Assembly (NCBI GenBank): GCA_017502085.1
Contig: JAFVVQ010000017.1
Span: 1-64,000, forward strand
Reading direction: 5' to 3'
Source of the DNA: Clostridia bacterium
Lineage (GTDB): Bacteria; Bacillota; Clostridia; Oscillospirales; Acutalibacteraceae
DNA: 64,000 bases
A program made the position numbers and the translations under genes. The notes beneath the pieces are model-generated. The model searched no databases, had not been told where the DNA came from, and worked only from the letters and a program-made list of their open reading frames with translations. Positions 41,046 through 51,561 of the stretch are shown here, piece after piece (position 1 is the first letter of the stretch; each line of letters opens with the position of its first letter).

Positions 41046-44000
41046 TTACCCGACAACTCTGCCGAGCTCATCGAACGTGTAGTTCATTTCAACGGAAAGA
41101 CCGTTTGTTTCCCAGGCATAATATGTTCTGTTGACAGCAAGTAATCCGTCTTTGATGATGAAATAGTAATAACCGTCTATGTAGTTGAGACCTACTCTGC
41201 CGGGTTTACCCTTTTCATAATAGTATCTTTCGCCGTTCTTTTCAAAGAAACCGTCACGCATCTTACCGTCAGGTCCGAATTCATAATCGCCCTCGGGAAG
41301 AAGACCGTTATGCTTCCATACATTGATAGTCTTATCAACGGCAAGTTCACCGTTTGCACCGATTGCGTAATAGTAAGCACCGTTATACTCAACCAGGCCG
41401 TAGGATTCAGCCACACCGTCAATATAGAAATAAAGAACTCCGTTCTTATCAACGATTCCGTCAAGCATTCTGCCGTCAGCTCCGAATTCATATTCACCTG
41501 CAGGAAGTATTCCGTTGCCAACGCTGACATGCTGCTTCTTACCGACGGTCAGTTCACCGTTTGAGCCCTCAACATTGTAATACGCACCGTCGTATTCAAC
41601 CAGACCCGCCTTCATCGGCTTACCGTTTTCATAATAACAAAGAACACCGTTCTTATCAACGATTCCTCTGAGCATTCTGCCGTCAGCTCCGAATTCATAC
41701 TCCGCTTCGGGAAGAATTCCGTTCCCCTCCCAGACATATTTCTTCTGGGCGACAATGATTTCGCCGTTTGAGCCACCCGCGAAGTAATATTCGCCGTCAA
41801 TCTCAACCAGACCTGCGGCTTTTGCCTTGCCTTTCACGTAATAGTAAAGGGTACCGTTCTTGTTTACAATACCGTCAAGCATCTTGCCGTCGGGGCCGAA
41901 TTCGTAATTGCCCATCGAAAGAAGTCCGTTGGTCTCGCTGACATACTTAACGGCATTGACTGTCAATTCACCGTTTGAGCCGCTTGAGTAATAGTAATCA
42001 CCGTCTATCAGCAGGAGACCCGCTCTCTTGGGCTTACCGTTTACAAAATACGTAAGAACACCGTTCTTATTTACAATACCGTCAAGCATCTTGCCGTCGG
42101 GGCCGAATTCATAGGAAGCTTCGGGAAGCAGTCCGTTTGTCTCCCATGCATACTGGACCTTGTTGGTTACAAGCTCACCTTCACCGCCTGCAAAATAATA
42201 GTATCCGTCAACATAAACCAGGCCGGCTGCCTTTGCTTTGCCGAGTTCATAATAATAGAGTGTACCGTTTTTGTTTACAATACCGTCAAGCATTCTGCCG
42301 TCGGCACCGTATTCATAGTTGGTGGCGGGAAGCAGACCGTTTGTTTCCCATGCATACTGGACTTTGTTGGTTACCAGCTTACCATCACCGCTCGCGAAAT
42401 AATAATAACCGTCTTCATAAACAAGACCTGCGGCTTTGGGTCTGCCCTTATAGTAATAAATCTTTTCTCCGTCGATTTCATAAATGCCGTGAAGTGCCTT
42501 ATAATCATCGCCGAAGGTGTAGACGCCCGTGGGAAGGTCGCAATGTGTTTCTGCCGCATACTCCTTACCCTTGACCGCCTTGCAACGGTAATCAAACAGA
42601 TAATACGCTCCGTCAATCTCATGGAGACCCTCAAGCGCTATACCGTTAACAACGTAACTGAGAGAACCGTCTGCATCATTGTAGAAACCGTCAGGAATTA
42701 TTTCATCCTTGCAGATGCCGTCAGTGCCAAAATCATACCACGTATAGAACTCACTGTTTGATTCCTGAACACAACGTATGCCCTCATATCGGTAACCGCC
42801 GTAGAAATAGTATCTGTTGCCATCAATAGTCAACCATCCACGCTGATGGAATGACGGACCATAATAATATCTTGTGCCGAATACACATTTTGCCCAAACG
42901 CCTGAAACGAGTCTGCCGTTTTCTTCAAACTCATATTCGACGGCGCCAACCTTATATTTACCTTCTCTTGCGGCCTTTGTATCGGAATGGAAGTAATACC
43001 AATCCTCACCTATCAACTGCCAACCGGTAACAAGTTCGCCGAGCTTTGCATAGCGATAAAGAGAATCTTTTTCGTCGCAGAATACACCGGTGAATTTCGT
43101 TTGTCCGACGTTGATTCCGTTCTCTCCGAAATCGTAATAATATCCGTCGACAAGCTTTATACCGGTATACTTTTCGCCGTCTGCATAATATGCAAAGCCA
43201 CCACCTTCGTTCACCCAACCTTCCTTGATTGCTTTTGAAAGCGTATATGTGTCGGTGAACGATGAATAAACAGCGCCGAACCAACCGCCTTTTTCATTTT
43301 CATCACTGGGATTAACAAAGGGATAAATACCATAGTTCTGCTGATTTTCAGTCTTATTCGCGAAGGAGTAAAGAGCGGTTGCACGCATATAAACTTTATA
43401 GCTGACCTCTCCGCTGTGAACTGCCGCAATTCTGTCATTCTTCCACTCGGCATCTGCTTTCGGAGTGAGCTTGATTCCGCTGAGAATGCAAAGCGGGTTA
43501 GCCATCGCGGGGTCAATCGCCTGAGTCTGGTCAATCCAGTTAAGAGTCAGAGTCAGAGTGTTTGTATCCTCGTCAAACTCTGTTGAGGTAAGTGCGAAAT
43601 AATCGTTGATAACCTTCATTTCCGAATAATCAACGTCAAATCTGCTGTCGATAACAACAGTGGGCTTGACCTGCGTAAGAACACTTACCCTTTCTGCAAG
43701 CTGCATAAGGAATGTCCATGCTGATGCATTTTCAAGTTCTGCACCCGGCAGAAGCGATGTGAGCTCTTCGAGTTGCTCCGGAATGGGTATCTGCGTCATA
43801 TCGATAGCAAACGAATAGCTTGTTTCCATCGGTTTTTCCGGATCTATTGCTTCGTAGAGGTTATTATCCTCTGTGACGGAATTGCTGACCTCTCTGTACC
43901 AGGCAAAGGTTCTGTCTCCGCCCGTTGCCTGATCGAAATCGAATGAAAGCTCGCCCTGGTTGTAAAGTGAAATAACAACCGATGCCGTTACACTGTCATC

Positions 44001-47000
44001 CGCTGCAAGAGCTGCGTAAACAGTCAGATTCTTGATACCGGTGCCATCTGTTCCGATGAAGTACGAGCCATCAATAACACCCGCATCATTGTTGCTCAAC
44101 GTAAATACAACGTCATTCTCTGCAATTGTAACGGGTTTGTTCTCATAAAGCGCAATAATCGGAAGTTCTGTTTTCGCACCGTAAACAGTATCGATATTGG
44201 TCTTGGAGAAATAGATTCTGTCGGGAACAACAACATTAAGTGTAATCGTTCCGAGAACGTCTTCACCGAGCATCAGATTCACGTCAACCGAGCCGTTTCT
44301 CAATGCGGTGAACACACCGTCGGCTGTAACGGTACCCCACTTTTCATCAGAAACCATCCATGAAGTGCCTTCAGGAAGCGGAGCTGAATTGCCGGTTGCG
44401 CTGACACCCGAAGCGGTAAGCTGAACAGAGGCACCCTTTGTAAGATAATCAGTTTCGCTCTCTATAACAGCGTGATCGAATGCAGTTGAATTGGGAGCAG
44501 TCGAGACCATAATGAGTGACGTACTGACAGAACGTGAAGTACCGTCGGAAGGCTTGTTGACAACCTTCAGTTCATCCGTACCTTCAGGCTTTGAAACGAA
44601 CGTTGTTGATCCGCCACCGTCAAGGTTGATAGCTTCAACGCAGCCCGCTTCATACAGAATATGAGCGATTTCAACCATACTGCCGCCGCAGGAGACAGGT
44701 TCCTGTCTGCCGTCAAGCACCATAAACACAACCTTGCCCGTTCTCGTTATGCCGATAGCCGTACGGCTGTGGCGGGTTGTGTAATAGCTTGAATCTTTGC
44801 TGATTTCAATCTCACCGTTTTTGATGAGTCTCGAGCCAAATCCGCCGACAGCTTCCTTGAGCTGACCTTTATAGATAGTGTTATACTCTTCCGTTGTGCC
44901 GATAATTGCTTTGCCGTCCTTGGTGATACCGAAGAATCCGTTTGCACTCGGACCGTGGTACTCCTTACCGTCCATAACAAGAAGACCGCCCGGCTCACCG
45001 GTACTCATATTATAGCCGTCACCGTTGATTGAGGCAATAACGTTATAATTTTCAACGTAATGCTCGCTTTCGGGATTGCCGTATTTTTCCTGAGCTGCGT
45101 TTGCCTGAGTAAGAACAGGTTGCATACCCCATTTGGTGGGGTCGTTATCCTTATAGTTTGCAAAAATATGAACGTCGTCTCTTGTCAGGTCAGCGGTAGC
45201 AGTGTAGAATACCATCTGCTTGTTATCCGCGGAAGTTGCGTGTTTGATATTCTGAACAATACCCGGAGCAAGATTCGAGGTTTCAGATGCAAAAACAGTG
45301 AAATAGGGGTTCGCTGTGTTTTCAACGTAGTCACCCGCAAGAGAACAGATATAATCTGCAAAGGCATAGCAACAAGCCTTTCTCAGGTCTGCAAGATTGT
45401 TTGTTTTAAACTCTCTGGTCGCCTCGAGGGTAGTTATCATTTTATTACCCGTATATGCATTATAGACGGCATTACGGATATCCTGCCTTGTGCTTACGCC
45501 GCCAAGTCTGTTCTTGAGGAAATAATCCGCTCTGCTCTCAAGTGTGAGTTCTTCGGTGAAATATTCCTCAAAGAGTGATGTAATAAAGAAATCGGAATAA
45601 GTTTTGCCGATAATGTTATTCATCAGATAAAGTGCATCCATGTCGGCATAAATATCCTGCTGATTGAAGCCGCCGACTTCATCGGGGTTATCCTTGAGCA
45701 GATAGTCCTCTGAAACGGTTTTAATCATTTCATCAAGGCTGCCGTCCGTTCCGCCGTAATCGGAAAATTCAATGAGGTCAACAATATCACCCGCCCAACC
45801 TGCAACGTCTGCATGGTTGCGGCTCTTTTTATTATGATATGTGATATCCATTGCACCAAACATATGGCCGAAATCAACGAGGTCGCCGTTGGGAAGTTCG
45901 AAAAGTTCAATATTCTTCATTTCGCTGACAATGATGAACTCTTCGATGCCTTCCATCGAGTTATATTCATCCTCAACTCTGGCAACATAATCGGCGAAAC
46001 CTTTATCTTCATAACCCGCCATAATGCCCCATGAACCGTCAACATAATCCTCAACACCCGTTCTGATATACTTGATAACAAGCTCTGCGGGGTCTTTGCC
46101 GGGAACCTCAGTTGCATAGGAAATTGCCATTTCCTCAAGCAGGGCAAGATTAATCATAAAGGTTTCAAAATCAACAATACCTTCCGATTCAAGTCTCGGA
46201 ATTTCAACACGGGTTGAATATGCACAGCGTGTACACTTTTCGTGAGCTTCCCAGCCGACACTTGTATAGGTGGGTGCCTTTGCGGGAACTTCAACAATGT
46301 TATGACCGAGCGCAGGAATTACCTCTTGTTCTGCAAGAACTTCGTCGCATACAGAACAATGGCTGCCGTCTGTAAGACCTTCATCCTCACAGAATGCGGG
46401 AATTCCCTCATCGATTACCGGAGTATGACCAAGAGCCTGACCCTCGGTATAACCGCAAACCGAACAATGCGAAGCAGTTGTGCAAGTTGCCGCCACCATA
46501 CTGTGGCCCATTGCAACTGACTCGGATTCAATATACTGATAGCGGCAACGGGAACAAGTATAAACGGTAATACCGTTTTCCGTACATGTTGCCGGCGTTT
46601 CTGTTTTGGAAAGTTTATGTTCAAGCATCGGAGCGATCTCTGTGCCGCACTCAGTGCAGAACTGTGCATTTGTGCAGGTTGCTCTTCTGCCCGGAGTGTG
46701 TCCCTTTGCGGGTGAAACAATTTCACCGCACTTGAGACAAGTCTGTGCTTTATCGCAGGTTGCACTTTCCCCTGCCGTATGCCCCGTTGCATCCGCAAGC
46801 ACATCTCCGCAATCCGTACATAACTGTGCCTGGGTGCAGGATGCCGCCTTGTCGGGAGTATGCCCCTTGGGTGCAGTCTGCGAATCAGTATAACTGTCTC
46901 CGCAGTTGAGACAAGTATGAACTGTATATCCCATAGTTGAGCAGGTGGGAAGTATTGTCTGTGTTCTGTAATTATGACCCTTTGCGGGTGCGATTTCAGC

Positions 47001-50000
47001 AAAACACTCAGTACATATCTGATTATGCGTACAGGTTGCCGCCGCTCCCGGGGAATGACCCTTTGCGGGAAGCACGTGGCTTCCTTCCGAATATCCGCAT
47101 CTTGTACAGTGACTGCCTGAACTGTAACCGTCATCAAGGCAGGTAGGCTCTACCGAATCAAGATGAACGGTTTCGTGACCGAGAGCAGCTTTGAGTTCTA
47201 TGCCGCAAACGGTGCAAATCTGAGCCTCGGTGCAAGTCGCTGAAGCACCCGGAGCATGACCGTTTTCAGCTTTGATAATATCGCCGCACACGGTACATGA
47301 CTGAGGCTCTGTGCAGGTAGCTTCGGCGCCCGGAGTATGTCCGTTTTCGGGAACCACTGAATCGGTATACGAGTCACCGCAAACCGTACACTTGTGAGTT
47401 GTGAAACCTTTTTCCGTACAGGTAGGTGCGGTCACCGTATGGGAATAGCTGTGACCCTTTGCATCGGAAAGCATTTCGCCGCATACGGTACAGAATGATT
47501 TTTCAGTGCATGATGGTGCTTTATCAGGTTTATGACCGAGTGCAGCAACCTCACTGTTAACGGTAACCTCTCCGCATTTCGAACAGGTATGGGTTGTATA
47601 ACCTTTTTCCGTACAGGTCGGTGCGGTCACAACGGAAACGTACTTGTGCCCGAGAGGCGCTTTGAGTTCCTTACCGCAGGTAAGACATATCTGTGCATCC
47701 GTGCAAGTTGCGTCATCGCCGTGCTTATGACCCGTTGCGGAAATCTTCTCTGTGTAGGTGCTTCCGCAGAAACAGGTGAAGGTTCTGACACCGTCATTCT
47801 CGCAATCAGGCTGCAAAGTTACGGAAGAACTATATTGATGAGCGGCATGATCTTTCCAAATACCGCCGTTATAAACACTTGTTGATGAAGACGCCGTCTG
47901 CTCCTTATATGTACCGTCAGCATTCTTCAGTTTTGCGGGAGTAAGTCCGATATTGGAATATCCTGTGCCCTGAACAAGCTGATAAGTTGCGGTCTGGGTG
48001 CCTTTTTTCAGTCTTGCTTCACCTTTTTCTCCACCGCAGATATCCGCTCCGCCGACAGTAGTATAAAGATAACCTTGTGATGCGTCCAGCAAACCGTCCA
48101 CACGGATTTTTGCATCCTTGAGATCAGACGCCTTGCGGTTATATTTTCTGCCCGGGGCATAAGTCAACGGAATAAACGGCTTATTATATGCGCCGCAGAA
48201 ATTACCCCATTCAGCTGAATCATAAAGATAAACATTGGTACCCGAAGCAAGAATACAGCTTCCGTTTTCGCCGATTATGATTTCGGCACCGGGAAGAAGC
48301 GAAACATCCTGAGAAAGAATTACTTTACCGCTCGCAACGTTAACTGTTATATTGCCGTTGATAGGAAGCTCATAATTTTTGGAATTGATTTTTGTTGAAA
48401 GAATGCCGGAACCGATTGAGAGCTCTATGGGACTTATCGACATTTCGCCGTTAAGCTCAAAAACCAGTCTGTCGGTATTGACGTCATAATATTTTGTGAC
48501 CGTACCCGACGAAAGATTGAACATTGCTCCGCTTTTCGCAAAGACCTCAACACCTGCACCGAGATTCATGTTCGAAATGCACATGGTTGTATAACAGCTT
48601 TCAACCGCACCCGATTCGATGGTCAAAGGTACTTCGATATTCTGAATATAATACTGCGAAAGCGGGAAAACGCCGTTTTTCATATCAGAGGTCTGGCTTC
48701 CGCCTCTGAAGTCCATTACCTGGAAATATTCATAAACGGATGAACCGTTTTTAGCCGTAACACTGCCTGAGCCTGTAATAAAACCGTAGGCATAAAGTGC
48801 TGCACCTCTGTTGACTGTAATACTGCTGCCCTCATGCATTTTAATGAAGCTGCAGGCACCGTCGGGTGAGCCCGTATCCGTTCTGCCGCCGACTGCCGAA
48901 TAATGCTTTGCCGGCAGACTCAGAACGCCGTTAACCGTAATATGAGCGCCGGTTGACATTGTGAGTGTGCGGTATGCGGTCGGTGCGGTATGAGTTCCGC
49001 TGACGCATTCGGGAACGGTTGTATAAACAGTATGTGCATCGTCAAACGGAACAAGCAACGTTACACCCGCCGGAACCGTATAGTTGCCCGCCGGAAGCGT
49101 TGCATTGTTCATAAGAACAACCGTTTTCGACCCTGCATTTGCGGCATAAGCCGCTGCTTCGTTAAGGTCATCGAAAAGATATTTTCCGCCGTCAACGAGA
49201 AAATACGGAGTTGAAATCTTACCGCCGAAAACAGCCTTGACGGTCATTGCCGATGCCGGTTTCAGAACGTATTCTTTGTTTGTCGAAAGAACTCTGTTGT
49301 CGAGTGCATCAACCCACGCAACAAACTCGGTACCTACGGCGGGAGTTGCAACAAGCTTTGCGCCCGACTTGAAGCTGACGCTCTTTGATGAGCCCGCAGT
49401 TACGTCGGCGCCGTCAACCGTCACCTTTCCCGATGATGAATCAAAGCTGAATACGATATCGGAATTATCAGTTGCGGGAACAAGACTGAAATTATTCAGA
49501 ACAAGTGTTGCAGTTTTACCCGCATTCGCCTTGATTGTTATGGTGATGTTTTTATCGGGTTCGAGAACAACAACATATTTGCCTTTTGTTCCGCTTTCGC
49601 TGAAAGAACTGAAACCCGATGCACTGTATTCAAACCTCAGTGTTGCCGCAGTTGAAGAATTATTATAAATATCAACCGTATTGGTCTTGGCAGAAAGTGT
49701 ACTGCCCTTTGCGGTAATTGTTACGGAATCGCCCGAAACAACACCCGTGCCGAGTGAATCAGTAACAAGAACTTTGCCGCCGAGCACACTGTTTGTACCC
49801 GCCGCCTGAAGAACGGGATTGAGTACGGAATCGACTGTATCATAAAGAATACCGAGTGACTTTGCCGTATCAGTCGCAAAGAGCATTTCCTTTTCCTCTT
49901 CGCCAAGACCGTTCCACACGGGCTGAAGAGAATCTATATCCTCCTTTACACGGAGCATAGTTTCTTCATCCATCGCATAAACAGCGCTGACTATCTCCTC

Positions 50001-50240
50001 CTCCGAAAGAAATTCAGGGCCGAGATAGCGTATCATAACTTTGTTCATTTCTATCAGCGCCGACCAAAGCGGGTTACCCTGCGACAAGTCGGCAATTTCT
50101 TCAAGAATCTCCGACCCTGCAGTCTGACCCGCCTCTTTTCCCGTTTCGGGAGATGGCTGAATCGGTGCAGACGAAAGCATAACTATTACCGACATCAGCC
50201 ACGATATCAGCCTTTTAAAGATGATCACTGTTGTTGTCAT
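41046..50240 (-). CDS. Giant secreted NAGPA-type phosphodiester glycosidase with Cys-rich and C-terminal repeats
   Basis: A 3064-residue protein. Signal peptide at ~1-30. A beta-rich region spans ~150-800. Seventeen Cys-rich modules (~820-1350) follow: 16 CxxC plus one CxC, alternating with 'GHTPG..ATCT' type linkers. A helical domain lies at ~1350-1700. The NAGPA phosphodiester glycosidase domain is at ~1730-1910 (INGDGYNMSTG, GGLLVMDG, RTAIGITRTGKVVFMVLDGR, NLDGGGSTT), then Ig-like segments and seven ~66-residue repeats (~2560-3060; YEFGPDGKMLDGIVNKNG type) resembling choline/glucan-binding repeats. No LPxTG or C-terminal membrane helix, so it is probably held to the wall by the repeats. 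It may trim or modify polymer phosphodiesters. It overlaps the Wzy-like gene by 4 bp (ATGA). Confidence 0.85.
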   Translation of the reverse strand: MTTTVIIFKRLISWLMSVIVMLSSAPIQPSPETGKEAGQTAGSEILEEIADLSQGNPLWSALIEMNKVMIRYLGPEFLSEEEIVSAVYAMDEETMLRVKEDIDSLQPVWNGLGEEEKEMLFATDTAKSLGILYDTVDSVLNPVLQAAGTNSVLGGKVLVTDSLGTGVVSGDSVTITAKGSTLSAKTNTVDIYNNSSTAATLRFEYSASGFSSFSESGTKGKYVVVLEPDKNITITIKANAGKTATLVLNNFSLVPATDNSDIVFSFDSSSGKVTVDGADVTAGSSKSVSFKSGAKLVATPAVGTEFVAWVDALDNRVLSTNKEYVLKPASAMTVKAVFGGKISTPYFLVDGGKYLFDDLNEAAAYAANAGSKTVVLMNNATLPAGNYTVPAGVTLLVPFDDAHTVYTTVPECVSGTHTAPTAYRTLTMSTGAHITVNGVLSLPAKHYSAVGGRTDTGSPDGACSFIKMHEGSSITVNRGAALYAYGFITGSGSVTAKNGSSVYEYFQVMDFRGGSQTSDMKNGVFPLSQYYIQNIEVPLTIESGAVESCYTTMCISNMNLGAGVEVFAKSGAMFNLSSGTVTKYYDVNTDRLVFELNGEMSISPIELSIGSGILSTKINSKNYELPINGNITVNVASGKVILSQDVSLLPGAEIIIGENGSCILASGTNVYLYDSAEWGNFCGAYNKPFIPLTYAPGRKYNRKASDLKDAKIRVDGLLDASQGYLYTTVGGADICGGEKGEARLKKGTQTATYQLVQGTGYSNIGLTPAKLKNADGTYKEQTASSSTSVYNGGIWKDHAAHQYSSSVTLQPDCENDGVRTFTCFCGSTYTEKISATGHKHGDDATCTDAQICLTCGKELKAPLGHKYVSVVTAPTCTEKGYTTHTCSKCGEVTVNSEVAALGHKPDKAPSCTEKSFCTVCGEMLSDAKGHSYSHTVTAPTCTEKGFTTHKCTVCGDSYTDSVVPENGHTPGAEATCTEPQSCTVCGDIIKAENGHAPGASATCTEAQICTVCGIELKAALGHETVHLDSVEPTCLDDGYSSGSHCTRCGYSEGSHVLPAKGHSPGAAATCTHNQICTECFAEIAPAKGHNYRTQTILPTCSTMGYTVHTCLNCGDSYTDSQTAPKGHTPDKAASCTQAQLCTDCGDVLADATGHTAGESATCDKAQTCLKCGEIVSPAKGHTPGRRATCTNAQFCTECGTEIAPMLEHKLSKTETPATCTENGITVYTCSRCRYQYIESESVAMGHSMVAATCTTASHCSVCGYTEGQALGHTPVIDEGIPAFCEDEGLTDGSHCSVCDEVLAEQEVIPALGHNIVEVPAKAPTYTSVGWEAHEKCTRCAYSTRVEIPRLESEGIVDFETFMINLALLEEMAISYATEVPGKDPAELVIKYIRTGVEDYVDGSWGIMAGYEDKGFADYVARVEDEYNSMEGIEEFIIVSEMKNIELFELPNGDLVDFGHMFGAMDITYHNKKSRNHADVAGWAGDIVDLIEFSDYGGTDGSLDEMIKTVSEDYLLKDNPDEVGGFNQQDIYADMDALYLMNNIIGKTYSDFFITSLFEEYFTEELTLESRADYFLKNRLGGVSTRQDIRNAVYNAYTGNKMITTLEATREFKTNNLADLRKACCYAFADYICSLAGDYVENTANPYFTVFASETSNLAPGIVQNIKHATSADNKQMVFYTATADLTRDDVHIFANYKDNDPTKWGMQPVLTQANAAQEKYGNPESEHYVENYNVIASINGDGYNMSTGEPGGLLVMDGKEYHGPSANGFFGITKDGKAIIGTTEEYNTIYKGQLKEAVGGFGSRLIKNGEIEISKDSSYYTTRHSRTAIGITRTGKVVFMVLDGRQEPVSCGGSMVEIAHILYEAGCVEAINLDGGGSTTFVSKPEGTDELKVVNKPSDGTSRSVSTSLIMVSTAPNSTAFDHAVIESETDYLTKGASVQLTASGVSATGNSAPLPEGTSWMVSDEKWGTVTADGVFTALRNGSVDVNLMLGEDVLGTITLNVVVPDRIYFSKTNIDTVYGAKTELPIIALYENKPVTIAENDVVFTLSNNDAGVIDGSYFIGTDGTGIKNLTVYAALAADDSVTASVVISLYNQGELSFDFDQATGGDRTFAWYREVSNSVTEDNNLYEAIDPEKPMETSYSFAIDMTQIPIPEQLEELTSLLPGAELENASAWTFLMQLAERVSVLTQVKPTVVIDSRFDVDYSEMKVINDYFALTSTEFDEDTNTLTLTLNWIDQTQAIDPAMANPLCILSGIKLTPKADAEWKNDRIAAVHSGEVSYKVYMRATALYSFANKTENQQNYGIYPFVNPSDENEKGGWFGAVYSSFTDTYTLSKAIKEGWVNEGGGFAYYADGEKYTGIKLVDGYYYDFGENGINVGQTKFTGVFCDEKDSLYRYAKLGELVTGWQLIGEDWYYFHSDTKAAREGKYKVGAVEYEFEENGRLVSGVWAKCVFGTRYYYGPSFHQRGWLTIDGNRYYFYGGYRYEGIRCVQESNSEFYTWYDFGTDGICKDEIIPDGFYNDADGSLSYVVNGIALEGLHEIDGAYYLFDYRCKAVKGKEYAAETHCDLPTGVYTFGDDYKALHGIYEIDGEKIYYYKGRPKAAGLVYEDGYYYFASGDGKLVTNKVQYAWETNGLLPATNYEYGADGRMLDGIVNKNGTLYYYELGKAKAAGLVYVDGYYYFAGGEGELVTNKVQYAWETNGLLPEASYEFGPDGKMLDGIVNKNGVLTYFVNGKPKRAGLLLIDGDYYYSSGSNGELTVNAVKYVSETNGLLSMGNYEFGPDGKMLDGIVNKNGTLYYYVKGKAKAAGLVEIDGEYYFAGGSNGEIIVAQKKYVWEGNGILPEAEYEFGADGRMLRGIVDKNGVLCYYENGKPMKAGLVEYDGAYYNVEGSNGELTVGKKQHVSVGNGILPAGEYEFGADGRMLDGIVDKNGVLYFYIDGVAESYGLVEYNGAYYYAIGANGELAVDKTINVWKHNGLLPEGDYEFGPDGKMRDGFFEKNGERYYYEKGKPGRVGLNYIDGYYYFIIKDGLLAVNRTYYAWETNGLSVEMNYTFDELGRVVG

Positions 50241-51544
50241 ACCGAAACCTCCTCATTTATAGATTCCGTTTCTGCCACGTTGTTTTTTGTTCTGTTTACG
50301 AACGGCAGAGCTAACGAAAAGAACGCCATATATGCAATTTCCGTTCTCAATGATGAATTATAAAATACCATAATAAAACACACTATTGACATTATCATCG
50401 CAATACGACAGAATAGCTGATCGGAGACTTTTTTCTTCATTCTTCTCCATGCATTGATAAATACGAGCACAAAGAATGAAAGATAAGCCATCAAACCGAC
50501 ATACCCCGTTTCAAGAAACAAAAATGCACTCGAAAACCAGTTATAATTCATATAAGCATGGCTCTGATAGAATGAGCTGTTGCAAATTGCGAAAGACGAA
50601 GTATCGCAGTTGCCAAGTCCCATACCGAAAAGGCGGCTCAACGGTGTGGTCAAAATTTCACGGCTGATTATCGGAATAGCCGTAAATCTGCCCAGATCCC
50701 TTGCCGATGAATAGTTGGATGCCGTTATTGTTTTGAGTATGTTTTCTACCGTAAGCGCTCTGCTTTCACCGAAAAATATCGGAAGAAGCAGTCCTGAAAC
50801 TGTCAGCAGAAGCGCCGCAACAATAATAAGCAATGCTTTTTTGAACGAAAATCGGGTCATAACCGTACAAAAAGCGAGGATGATTACAAAAAGAATAAAG
50901 AAGAATTTAAGCTCTGCCATTGCTGATATCAGCAATGCGGTACCGCATTTTAAAAGACAAATGCCTGTTTTTTCATTTCCGAGCATAAAGTTAAGCAACG
51001 ATTTGCTGAGAACAATTGCAAAGAATATGACCGTGTATGCATTGCATCCTCTTTCGACTCCGAACAGTCCTCCCAGATAGTCCTGCCTGAGTCCCATAAA
51101 AAAGAACTGAAATGCAGTCACAATTGCATTGAGCCAGAAAACAACGTCCATAAATCTGAGGCATCCGTTTGCTTCCTCCTCATCAAACACCATAGCAAAC
51201 AGGAAAAACGCTGCAAAAAACCTGAAATTATTCCGCAAACCCCAGAGATAATAAAACGGCGACTGGAAATTGAAAAGATATATAAATAATGTATAAAACA
51301 AAAAGACTACCGTAAAAACAGCAAACGGAGCATACTTCTTTTCAATAATCTTTCCTCTTTCCAACATAACAAGAATAACCGCAATAAAATACATCCCGTC
51401 AACGGCGTACTTGATAAGCGACGGAAAATGAAGAAACTCCAGTAGGAAAGACATTATGAACGGAAACACAAAAATGCCGAGAGTCAGCGCCTCTTTGAAT
51501 GTCCGTTTTTTTATATACAACAGTCCTGACCTTTTTTTGAGCAT
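50237..51544 (-). CDS. Wzy-like polysaccharide polymerase / O-antigen ligase-like
   Basis: A 435-residue membrane protein with about 10-12 segments and a large outer loop (~245-320) rich in polar residues (SSARDLGRFTAIPIISREIL, GMGLGNCDTSSF). Such loops with conserved Arg and the G-x-G-x-G-N segment are typical of Wzy/WaaL proteins. It would polymerise the flipped repeat unit. CGGAG lies ahead of the ATG. Confidence 0.8.
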   Translation of the reverse strand: MLKKRSGLLYIKKRTFKEALTLGIFVFPFIMSFLLEFLHFPSLIKYAVDGMYFIAVILVMLERGKIIEKKYAPFAVFTVVFLFYTLFIYLFNFQSPFYYLWGLRNNFRFFAAFFLFAMVFDEEEANGCLRFMDVVFWLNAIVTAFQFFFMGLRQDYLGGLFGVERGCNAYTVIFFAIVLSKSLLNFMLGNEKTGICLLKCGTALLISAMAELKFFFILFVIILAFCTVMTRFSFKKALLIIVAALLLTVSGLLLPIFFGESRALTVENILKTITASNYSSARDLGRFTAIPIISREILTTPLSRLFGMGLGNCDTSSFAICNSSFYQSHAYMNYNWFSSAFLFLETGYVGLMAYLSFFVLVFINAWRRMKKKVSDQLFCRIAMIMSIVCFIMVFYNSSLRTEIAYMAFFSLALPFVNRTKNNVAETESINEEVSV

Positions 51545-51561
51545 AAGAATTCTCCGATAAT

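Noticed and set aside
41060-42500. C-terminal surface-protein repeats as further variable repeats of the retroelement
   Set aside because: They share no sequence with the template and are ordinary tandem protein repeats outside the prophage.
46415-47137. 240-residue reading frame on the minus strand in the Cys-repeat region
   Set aside because: It is an out-of-frame reading inside the giant surface protein, caused by the repeated codons. It has no own start context.
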